A stretch of 49,986 bases of DNA from Candidatus Gastranaerophilales bacterium (lineage in GTDB: Bacteria; Cyanobacteriota; Vampirovibrionia; Gastranaerophilales; Gastranaerophilaceae), in contig CALVEO010000008.1 in assembly GCA_944326615.1 (NCBI GenBank), forward strand, positions 1 to 49,986, read 5' to 3'. Below, piece by piece: positions 39,376 to 46,384 of the stretch (position 1 is the stretch's first letter; the number at the start of each line of letters is the position of its first letter). The notes under the pieces were generated by a model, which was not told the origin of the DNA, did not search any database, and saw only the letters and a program-made list of their open reading frames with translations. The translations under genes and the position numbers were made by a program.

Positions 39376-39877
39376 ATGAATGAGTTTTATATTCACGATT
39401 TCCAAGCTCTTTATCAAGGTGATAAAGCGATGCTTTTTCATCCCCGAACATTTTTAGTTTTGTGATTACATCTCTTGCGTTGGCTTCTTCTTCAACCTGT
39501 TCTGAAATGTACCAGTTTATAAAATGACGGGTTGCTAAATCGCATTCGTCTTCACTCATAGTGGCAACGCAATTTATGCTTTCAGTAACGAATTTTTCGT
39601 GCTCAAGAATTTTTTCAAATACCTGAAGCGGATTTTCAAAATTCCTGTCAGGCGAATCAATTTTTTCAAGATTTACTTTGCCGTCTCTTTCTATAATGTA
39701 GTCAAACAAAATCATTCCATGATCAATTTCTTCCTTAGCCTGAACCTTTGTCCAATTTGCAAAACCATACAGGCCAATTTCGTCAAAAAAAGCAGACATA
39801 GCAAGATATAAATAAGCTGAATAAAACTCTTTGTTAATTTGTGAATTAAGAACATTTTGTACCTTTTCGCTAATCAC
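39371..39877 (-). CDS. ftnA: Ferritin (FtnA-type)
   Basis: About 168 residues of a four-helix non-heme ferritin: NSQINKEFYSAYLYLAMSAF with ferroxidase Glu17-type residue, ANWTKVQAKEEIDHGMILFD (EExxH), and EQVEEEANARDVITKL. It stores iron as ferric mineral. GTG at 39877 is chosen as start because GGGAGG lies 5 nt upstream and it overlaps the superoxide-reductase stop by 8 nt; the ATG at 39898 has no such site. Pairing with a superoxide reductase fits oxidative-stress defence in an anaerobe. Confidence 0.93.
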   Translation of the reverse strand: MISEKVQNVLNSQINKEFYSAYLYLAMSAFFDEIGLYGFANWTKVQAKEEIDHGMILFDYIIERDGKVNLEKIDSPDRNFENPLQVFEKILEHEKFVTESINCVATMSEDECDLATRHFINWYISEQVEEEANARDVITKLKMFGDEKASLYHLDKELGNREYKTHSY

Positions 39878-40262
39878 TTTTACCCTCCCACAATCCATGC
39901 AAATTACACAATTCTCTTGCTAAAAGTTTATAAGGCTTTTCATTCAAGAGCATTTTGGGTTCTTCACCTGGATGTAAATATTGTAACTGTACTTTATTTC
40001 TATCTTCGGATATTGTTTCTATAAATACTATATGATGCTCATCTGTCATCGGGTGTAAAACTTCTCCAACGCGTACCTCGTCTTCATTATTCTGATTTTT
40101 TACAAATACCGGAATATGTTTTTCCAGCATTGCATCTTCGTATTCTTTAGCTTCTATTTTTTGCATCGGCTGACCGCAGCAGACAAGCTCACCGCCACCT
40201 GCAATCATGATTTCAACCATATTTTGGCAGATGTCGCACTTATATAAATCTAAGCGTTCCAT
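39870..40262 (-). CDS. dfx: Desulfoferrodoxin / superoxide reductase
   Basis: About 130 residues. The N-terminal desulforedoxin domain has its iron Cys in YKCDICQN and LVCCGQPM. The neelaredoxin domain supplies the center II ligands: His in EKHIPVF, HPMTDEHHIVFIE, and the Cys/His pair in LCNLHGLWEG. It reduces superoxide to peroxide without making O2. The start at 40262 has an AAAGGAG site. Confidence 0.95.
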   Translation of the reverse strand: MERLDLYKCDICQNMVEIMIAGGGELVCCGQPMQKIEAKEYEDAMLEKHIPVFVKNQNNEDEVRVGEVLHPMTDEHHIVFIETISEDRNKVQLQYLHPGEEPKMLLNEKPYKLLARELCNLHGLWEGKSD

Positions 40263-40390
40263 TATTTCTCCTTTCAATTTATATTATCGTTTTTCCGCTG
40301 ATTTTTACATTAACCTAATGGCTATAATATTTTTATTAATTTTTCTTAATAAAATGGCAAAATATATATTTATCATGTTTAAAATAGATT

Positions 40391-41188
40391 ATGAAAGTAC
40401 ACGCGGTTTCTTTTAGTTTTAAAGGTATAAATAAAAAGGATAGGCAGGAAAATAATTATCCTTTTATGTATACAGCAGATCTTGCACGAATTAAGTCAAA
40501 ACATGAAACTCAAAAATTCAAAATTGCAACAGGAATTCTTGCATTTGCGGCTGTTGTTATAACTCTTTTTAATCTGAAAGGCCCAAAAAGGCTGCCTGAA
40601 AATATTGTAGAAATAACTGATCTTACAAAAGGTTTAAACCGCATAAAAAATTATCCAAAAACTGTAGAAGAATTAAAATCAAAAATTATATACCCGCTAA
40701 AATGTGCTGTTGAGGGCAATAAAGAGATAACTCTCAGCAAAAAATTTAAATCCGGGGTTATATTAACAGATTCAAAAGAAGATAAACTCGCGGAGATTAT
40801 GAATGCATTTGCAGAACATACAGAAGCACTCGGTATAAAAACAGTTAATATCTCCCATACTTCAGAAAGAACAAATTCTAAAGGCAAAACTTTTATTAAA
40901 AAACTTAAGAGAAATGAAATTAATAAAAACATATTCAAAGAACTCAAAAAAGCCAAGCAAAGATATGAGGAAGAAGGTAAATATACAGTAATTAATCTCG
41001 GAGATATCGGAAGACTCACAGATTTGCAAATAATTAAATCTCAAAAGTCAAATTTTGAAGCAATGCTTGAAAATTTAAATTCAAAATCGTATCCTGGAGT
41101 TATCTGGTCAGGCTGGACAACCAAATCAAAATCTCTCCCGTTATTTTTCAGTGATCTGCCTATATTAATCACAAAACTTGCAGAATAA
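40391..41188 (+). CDS. Hypothetical membrane protein with AAA-like remnant features
   Basis: This 265-residue protein starts MKVHAVSFSFKGINKK, with the early F-x-F-x-G type motif, and has one membrane segment (about 43-60, FKIATGILAFAAVVITLF). The soluble part contains FKSGVILTDSKEDKLAEIMN and YTVINLGDIGRL in the order and spacing of Walker A and B of AAA+ ATPases, but neither motif is conserved. Function unknown. TAAAAT ends 5 nt before the ATG and there is no Shine-Dalgarno. Confidence 0.55.
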   Translation: MKVHAVSFSFKGINKKDRQENNYPFMYTADLARIKSKHETQKFKIATGILAFAAVVITLFNLKGPKRLPENIVEITDLTKGLNRIKNYPKTVEELKSKIIYPLKCAVEGNKEITLSKKFKSGVILTDSKEDKLAEIMNAFAEHTEALGIKTVNISHTSERTNSKGKTFIKKLKRNEINKNIFKELKKAKQRYEEEGKYTVINLGDIGRLTDLQIIKSQKSNFEAMLENLNSKSYPGVIWSGWTTKSKSLPLFFSDLPILITKLAE

Positions 41189-41199
41189 AGCTTAAGGTC

Positions 41200-41228
41200 T
41201 TGAAGAACGGATTTGTTTGTGTTAAAAT
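41200..41228 (+). promoter_or_regulatory. Promoter of the SRP RNA gene
   Basis: TTGAAG (41200-41205), a 17-nt spacer and TAAAAT (41223-41228) place the start 6-7 nt later, exactly at the 5' strand of the closing stem. Confidence 0.75.
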
Positions 41229-41234
41229 ATATTC

Positions 41235-41492
41235 AGCCGTACTCCATGGGGAATTGCAATCCCTCGACCCGAAGCTAATGCGGGGTGCAGAGCCTGTTAT
41301 GAGGGTTCGGTAAATGATTTTGATAAATATATTATTGTTGACGTTTAAGGGCATGATGGCGTAAGCTGTTGAACTGTGTCAGGGCGGAAACGCAGCAGCA
41401 CTAAGACAATCCTTGCGGGTGTTGTGTCATTAAAAAGAGGTAGTGTATTTAAAGATTTTGTTTAACGAATTCGATAGACAGTGGTACGGCTT
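41235..41492 (+). ncRNA. ffs: Signal recognition particle RNA, large type
   Basis: The core of domain IV is clear: tgtcagggcggaaacgcagc followed by agca, near 41377-41400, with the GGAA tetraloop and the asymmetric AGCAGC internal loop that bind Ffh. The ends pair (agccgtac at 41235-41242 with gtacggct at 41484-41491), and a T run follows as terminator. The length of about 258 nt and the 5' region (cccgaagctaatgcggggtg) indicate an Alu domain, as in the large SRP RNAs of Bacillus-type bacteria rather than the ~110-nt 4.5S form. Confidence 0.93.
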
Positions 41493-41494
41493 TT

Positions 41495-42448
41495 TTATTT
41501 TAATTCTACTTCTTTTATATATCTGGGTCGTGCTTTAACTTCCTGAAAAACCTGTCCTACATATTCTCCGATAAGACCTAAGCAGAATAGCTGTATTCCA
41601 CCGAATACACAAGACAAAATTATTGCAGTAGCCCAGCCGTTCGGTGAGTTATGCCAGAATATTTTTTCAATAACAGTTTCCACGCCTACTAAAAATCCAA
41701 AAAATGCCATAAAAAATCCTAAAACTGCTACAAATCGCAATGGTACTACACTGTATGATGTTATGCCATTTAATGCAAGTGTCATCAATGACATAAAGTT
41801 AAATTTTGATTCTCCGGCGGCTCTTGGCTTAACATCAAACTTTACATAGGCCGTTTTAAGCCCGAGTTCGTTAAAAAATCCACGCAAAAATAAATATTTT
41901 TCAGGATAAAGTTCCATAATATCAAGAGCTTTTTTACTAACCAGCCTGTAATCAGAATGGTTTGGCGGAATTTTTGCACCGAGAATATTCATTGTTTTAT
42001 AGAATGCCAGAGCTGTAAATTTTTTGAAAAATGAATCAGTTTTTCTGTCATTTCTTATGCCGCAGACAATATCAGAGCCTTTCATATACTCATCAAGGAA
42101 TTTCTCTATTGCTTTTTCATCCTGCTGCAAGTCAGCATCTATTGAAACAGCACAGTCGCATCCAATATTTCTTGCACCTTCAAGTCCTGCAAGCAAAGCT
42201 TTCTGATTGCCAAAATTATGAATAAATTTTAAAGCTTTTATGCGGTTATCGCTGTTATGCAGTTCTTCAATAATTTTCCAGGTATTGTCTTTTGAGCCGT
42301 CATCAACAAGATAAAGGTAACTGTTTTTGCGGATTTTTCCCTTTGAAGAAAGGTTATCTAAAAGGCTCACAAGAATTTCAACAGTTGATTTGATGCACAA
42401 TTCCTCATTATAACATGGAATAATAACAGCTAAGGTTGGTTTATCCAT
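41495..42448 (-). CDS. Polyprenyl-phosphate glycosyltransferase (GT2, DPM1/GtrB-like)
   Basis: This 317-residue GT2 enzyme has the nucleotide-sugar aspartates in YLVDDGSKDNTWK and AVSIDADLQQDE, the acceptor-loop text LRGFFNELGLKTAYV, and two C-terminal membrane segments (about 228-253 and 268-292). Such proteins transfer sugars to undecaprenyl phosphate for polysaccharide or lipid modification. The divergent neighbour is a YdjC/ChbG-type deacetylase, often seen with them, so a shared lipid-linked sugar pathway is plausible. Its stop lies just after the SRP RNA terminator. Confidence 0.9.
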   Translation of the reverse strand: MDKPTLAVIIPCYNEELCIKSTVEILVSLLDNLSSKGKIRKNSYLYLVDDGSKDNTWKIIEELHNSDNRIKALKFIHNFGNQKALLAGLEGARNIGCDCAVSIDADLQQDEKAIEKFLDEYMKGSDIVCGIRNDRKTDSFFKKFTALAFYKTMNILGAKIPPNHSDYRLVSKKALDIMELYPEKYLFLRGFFNELGLKTAYVKFDVKPRAAGESKFNFMSLMTLALNGITSYSVVPLRFVAVLGFFMAFFGFLVGVETVIEKIFWHNSPNGWATAIILSCVFGGIQLFCLGLIGEYVGQVFQEVKARPRYIKEVELK

Positions 42449-42528
42449 AATTCCTCTCTTTTAATTTGCAAAAAAGCACAATTTTATACTATAATATATA
42501 TATTAAATAAGCAAGGATTTTTTATTAT

Positions 42529-43386
42529 ATGGTTAACAAAAAATTTATACTGAATGCTGATGATTTCGGCATGTCAAAAGCTTTTAACAGAGCTGTACTG
42601 GACGGTTATCACAACGGTTTTTTAACGAGTGCAAGCCTCTGTGCCAACGGTAAAGCTTTTAATGCAGCAGTAAATGAAATTATACCTGAATGTCCAAATC
42701 TTGGTATCGGCATTCATTTAAATATTATTGAAGGGCGTTCGCTAACAAAAGCGCCGATGCTTACCAACAAACGCGGGAAATTTAATAACGGATTTTTGAG
42801 TATACTTTTAAAATCAAATAATCCTGAATTTCTAAATCAGGTTGAATTTGAGTTTAGGACACAGATAGAAACTATTATGAATTACACAAAAGTAGATCAT
42901 ATTGATTCACATGTTCATACACACGCAATTCCAAATCTTTTCAAACTCACTGCAAAACTGGCTAAAGAATACAATATCCCATACATTAGAACCCAGTATG
43001 AGGAAATGTATTTTGTACCTTCAATAAAAAAACATCTTAATTTTAAATATCCGCCAAATATTCTGAAAATTCTTTTACTGAACTATTTTACAGCTGGAAA
43101 TAAAAGAATTGTTGAGGAATACGGATTAAAGACCAATGATTACCTTTTGGGCGTCGGCTATACGGGACTGATGGATGATATGACTTTAGAATATGGACTT
43201 AAAACTCTTGAAGGTGACTGTCTTGCAGAAGCATTAATTCATCCATGCCACTACGCAACATCTAATAAAAATCAACATTACACAGAATTTTTAATCACTC
43301 AGAACAGAGCTTTAAAAGATAAAATAGCAAGGCTCAGCTTTGAAATAACAAATTACAAAAAAGAAATAGTTAACAAAGATACATAA
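42529..43386 (+). CDS. YdjC/ChbG-family carbohydrate deacetylase
   Basis: This 285-residue protein has the family start KKFILNADDFGMSKAFNRAV (metal Asp), the metal histidines in LGIGIHLNIIEG and VDHIDSHVHTHAIPNLF, and a C-terminal ALIHPCHYA. The family deacetylates N-acetylated sugars such as chito-oligosaccharides. An AAGGA site lies 11 nt before the ATG; TATAAT at 42490-42495 is a likely -10. Confidence 0.9.
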   Translation: MVNKKFILNADDFGMSKAFNRAVLDGYHNGFLTSASLCANGKAFNAAVNEIIPECPNLGIGIHLNIIEGRSLTKAPMLTNKRGKFNNGFLSILLKSNNPEFLNQVEFEFRTQIETIMNYTKVDHIDSHVHTHAIPNLFKLTAKLAKEYNIPYIRTQYEEMYFVPSIKKHLNFKYPPNILKILLLNYFTAGNKRIVEEYGLKTNDYLLGVGYTGLMDDMTLEYGLKTLEGDCLAEALIHPCHYATSNKNQHYTEFLITQNRALKDKIARLSFEITNYKKEIVNKDT

Positions 43387-43457
43387 AAAAACAAATTGCG
43401 CTTTGCAATATGGCGGCAGTTCTACACAAATTGCAATACAGTGGCAGGATATTAAAT

Positions 43458-45239
43458 ATGAGATACGCAAAAATTATTTTAATACTGCTGATTATCGGAA
43501 TATTTTCCGGTTTTTGCACTTTTGAAATTATAAGAAAATCTGACAGAGCTATTTTAAACGTTGTTTCTGCCAATAAAATTGAAGTTGATTTAAACGGGAA
43601 TAACATATATGACACAGGTGAAACAATATGCATACCTGATATTGAAACTTTTACATCTGATTTAAAAATTAATCAGTCAAATTTAGTGCAAAGTCTTAAA
43701 ATTTCTAACGAAGATGGTATAAAATTAGGCTATCTTACTGATAATTTTGCTGCTAATACACTTTCTGGCAGGCGGGTTAAACTAAAATTTACCGGGGTTG
43801 AAAATCAGGACTGCAAATTCGCCGATATTATAACTGAAAATCAATCTTACAGTGCAAAACTTAAAAACTCAGGATTTGCTTTTAAAAATGGGGTACCGTT
43901 AAACAAAGAAAATTATACCAAACAGTTAAAAAATGCGCGAAAATTAAATCTTGTAATTCTTAATCACAAAAGTAATAAATATCATAAACTAAATTGCAAA
44001 TACGGGCTTATAGCACATGATGCAATTGTTGTTCCTGCGCGACAGCTTCCTGATGATGCAAAACCCTGCAAATTTTGCCACATAACAAAACCAAGAACAC
44101 TTTTTAAAAAGAATAAAAAATCTGTAGAAAAATTACTTACTTATCCGCTTGCAATTTCAAACGGAAGCTTAAAATTGTATTTAAGTGATATGACACTGAA
44201 ATTAAAACCAGACAATAAATGTTCTTCCCTTGCCTGCAAAGAAATTCTTAAGCAGATAAATGACAGCAAAACTTCAATCGACATTGCTCTTTACGGCTGG
44301 AATAATGTTGCAGAAATTACAAATGCAATAAAAAATGCGAAATCAAGAGGCGTTAAAATCCGCATAGCTTACGATATAAGCCCTTCCGAATATTACCCTG
44401 AAACAAAACAAATCGTTGAACTTGCTAATGAGTCTTCAAAAGATTCTTTAAAAAGTTTGATGCACAATAAATTTATAATTTTTGACAATCAAAAAGTTAT
44501 AACAGGCTCAATGAATTTTGCCCAAACAGGCTTTTCTGGATTTAACAGCGACTGTATTGTTTTTGTCAATTCTGCAGAAATTGCAAAAATTTATGAAGAA
44601 GAATTCTCACAGATGCTTGCAGGAAAATTCAGTACGTCAAAATCTTCTGTAAACCACAAAACAATTATACTTGGCGCTGCAACAAAACTAACCCCTCTAT
44701 TTTCACCAAAAGATAAGGTTATTACAAATAACGTAATTCCAATTATCAATAGTGCAAAGCATTACATTTATATCCCCGCTTTTCTGATAACCCATGATGA
44801 GCTTGCACAGTCCTTAATAAATGCGAAAAAGCGCGGAATTGATGTAAAATTAATAGTTGATGCAACAAATCCGTTTATGGCCAGAAGCAAAGTCAAAATA
44901 TTGAGAGCTTCAGGCATACCAGTAAAAATTGAAAATTACGCAGGAAAACTCCATTCAAAAAGTATTATAATTGATGACAAATATATTATTGCAGGTTCCA
45001 TGAATTTTTCCAAAAGCGGTGAAAATAAGAACGATGAAAACGCATTAATTATAGAAGATGAAAGACTTGCAAAATATTACCGAGGATTTTTTGAATATTT
45101 ATGGAGCAAAGTACCTGATAAATATTTAAAACAAGGCGTCAGAGCTGAGGGTAAATATTCAATCGGTTCCTGCACAGACGGTATTGACAACAATTTTGAC
45201 GGGAAAATTGATATGGAAGATGCAGGATGCAAAAATTAA
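43458..45239 (+). CDS. Secreted modular phospholipase-D-like protein
   Basis: About 593 residues. Order: signal/anchor (IILILLIIGIFSGFCTF); a beta domain resembling a staphylococcal-nuclease fold (about 35-140, with VVSANKIEVDLNGNN); a Cys/His cluster (KYHKLNCKYG ... KPCKFCH, about 180-215) like those in competence-type nuclease proteins; two PLD/HKD domains with complete HxKxxxxD (MHNKFIIFDNQKVITGSMN and LHSKSIIIDDKYIIAGSMN); and a C-terminal Ca-binding-like CTDGIDNNFDGKIDMEDAGC. It may be a secreted nuclease or phospholipase. ATG at 43458 is chosen so that the signal segment begins the protein. Confidence 0.85.
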   Translation: MRYAKIILILLIIGIFSGFCTFEIIRKSDRAILNVVSANKIEVDLNGNNIYDTGETICIPDIETFTSDLKINQSNLVQSLKISNEDGIKLGYLTDNFAANTLSGRRVKLKFTGVENQDCKFADIITENQSYSAKLKNSGFAFKNGVPLNKENYTKQLKNARKLNLVILNHKSNKYHKLNCKYGLIAHDAIVVPARQLPDDAKPCKFCHITKPRTLFKKNKKSVEKLLTYPLAISNGSLKLYLSDMTLKLKPDNKCSSLACKEILKQINDSKTSIDIALYGWNNVAEITNAIKNAKSRGVKIRIAYDISPSEYYPETKQIVELANESSKDSLKSLMHNKFIIFDNQKVITGSMNFAQTGFSGFNSDCIVFVNSAEIAKIYEEEFSQMLAGKFSTSKSSVNHKTIILGAATKLTPLFSPKDKVITNNVIPIINSAKHYIYIPAFLITHDELAQSLINAKKRGIDVKLIVDATNPFMARSKVKILRASGIPVKIENYAGKLHSKSIIIDDKYIIAGSMNFSKSGENKNDENALIIEDERLAKYYRGFFEYLWSKVPDKYLKQGVRAEGKYSIGSCTDGIDNNFDGKIDMEDAGCKN

Positions 45240-45240
45240 A

Positions 45241-45867
45241 TTACCATGGGTAATCCTTTGCTATTCTCCATCCATCAACTTGTATAAGTCTTGTACAGGC
45301 GTGCCTTTTGCTTTTTAAGGTGGTATATGGCGTTTTGCATTCTTCTAATAATTCATATCTTGACATGTTATTATATACGCTACTATCCTGCGAAGTAACA
45401 AAACGACCGTTATTAAGAGAAAACAAAAAGGTTCTGCGGCCATCATAGCTTTCGGGTGAACAATACTTATAATCAACACAATAAAAAATGTTTATTAAAT
45501 TTTCAAATTGTATATAAGCTACAAAACCTGAACCATCATTTAAAGCAACTTTTATGTATTGTTCACCTTCTTTGTTTACAGAATTAGACTGAATATATTT
45601 ACCTATCGTAGTATTATACCAATTAAGCAAATATTCACCATTTTTTATAGCGCTGCTGTCAAATGTAAAATTATTCGGTTCTATAGCGTCATCATTTTGC
45701 CATCTAAGCACAGCCTGGCTCATAACTGAATAAAATTTTTCAAGCCTTACAGCTGCAACTTTTTTTTGATGCTCCGCTATCAATGCAGGCATTGTCATTG
45801 CAGCAACAATTCCGATAATTCCCAATGTTATTAATACCTCTGCCAATGTAAAAGCTTTAGTCATCAT
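45241..45867 (-). CDS. Type II/IV pseudopilin
   Basis: This 208-residue protein has the very short leader MMTKA, then FTLAE with Glu5 and VLITLGIIGIVAAMTMPALI. Position -1 is Ala rather than the usual Gly, which peptidases tolerate less well. The globular part has four Cys and ends LIQVDGWRIAKDYPW. A GAGGGAT ribosome-binding site precedes the ATG. It is head-to-head with the HTH gene at 45928, 60 bp away. Confidence 0.87.
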   Translation of the reverse strand: MMTKAFTLAEVLITLGIIGIVAAMTMPALIAEHQKKVAAVRLEKFYSVMSQAVLRWQNDDAIEPNNFTFDSSAIKNGEYLLNWYNTTIGKYIQSNSVNKEGEQYIKVALNDGSGFVAYIQFENLINIFYCVDYKYCSPESYDGRRTFLFSLNNGRFVTSQDSSVYNNMSRYELLEECKTPYTTLKSKRHACTRLIQVDGWRIAKDYPW

Positions 45868-45886
45868 ATCCCTCCTCTATTACTAA

Positions 45887-45899
45887 TTAGTCATGCCTT
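45887..45899. promoter_or_regulatory. Operator-like 13-nt element at the pilin transcription start
   Basis: On the minus strand aaggcatgactaa lies at the predicted +1. It resembles aagcatgtactaa at 11916-11928. The adjoining actaattagt (45882-45891) is a perfect 10-nt palindrome. Confidence 0.4.
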
Positions 45900-45905
45900 A
45901 TTAAT

Positions 45906-45933
45906 ATTATAACATATTATTAAACTTATGCAA
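45906..45933 (-). promoter_or_regulatory. Promoter of the 45241-45867 pilin gene
   Basis: On the minus strand TTGCAT (45928-45933), a 16-nt spacer and TATAAT (45906-45911). The -35 box coincides with the start codon of the divergent HTH gene. Confidence 0.6.
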
Positions 45934-46218
45934 CCTAAGCGTAAAAAAAATATAGATAAAACGAAAAGACAAGTACTGCTGAATGCCATTGGAGAAATAA
46001 TTCATGAAAAAAGAACAAATTCAGGAAAAGGAATTTTGCTCCATTCTTATGAATATGATTTATCAAGCAGTTCACTTTCATTAATTGAAAAAGGCATAAG
46101 AGATCCACAGATTACTACACTATGGAAAATCGTAAATTCACTTGATATGAGTTTTTCTGAATTTATTGAACTTTTAATAAAAAAACTACCAAAAGATTTT
46201 AAAATGACTGATGATTAA
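45928..46218 (+). CDS. XRE-type helix-turn-helix regulator
   Basis: This 96-residue protein has a basic N-terminus (MQPKRKKNIDKTKRQ) and a Cro/C1-type HTH: LNAIGEIIHEKRTNSGKGIL, YDLSSSSLSLIEKGIRDPQI, TLWKIVNSLDMSFSEFIEL. It is the third small DNA-binding gene divergent from a pseudopilin. TATTAT lies 7 nt before the ATG without a Shine-Dalgarno. Its ATG is part of the -35 box of the pilin promoter, so polymerase on one side would obstruct the other. Confidence 0.85.
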   Translation: MQPKRKKNIDKTKRQVLLNAIGEIIHEKRTNSGKGILLHSYEYDLSSSSLSLIEKGIRDPQITTLWKIVNSLDMSFSEFIELLIKKLPKDFKMTDD

Positions 46219-46279
46219 GAATCACCGATAAATCGGCGAGGGTTATGGTGTGGTACAATCTGGAAGATAGGAAGTTCAG

Positions 46280-46380
46280 AAGGCAGGCTCATTACAGAAG
46301 TTATTTTAGTGCGCAGCACCGATAACAGCTTGACCTCATGACCTCCGATCCTCCGTCTGCCAAGCAGCCTACCTTCCTAA
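46280..46380. repeat. 100-bp dispersed repeat, inverted copy of 34530-34629
   Basis: Reads aaggcaggctcattacagaa, then gttattttagtgcgcagcac, cgataacagcttgacctcat, gacctccgatcctccgtctg and onwards. Its end touches the stop region of the 46385 gene. Confidence 0.8.
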
Positions 46381-46384
46381 CTTA

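Noticed and set aside
41169-41354. A 61-codon minus-strand frame
   Set aside because: It lies over the SRP RNA and its promoter, which explain the sequence.
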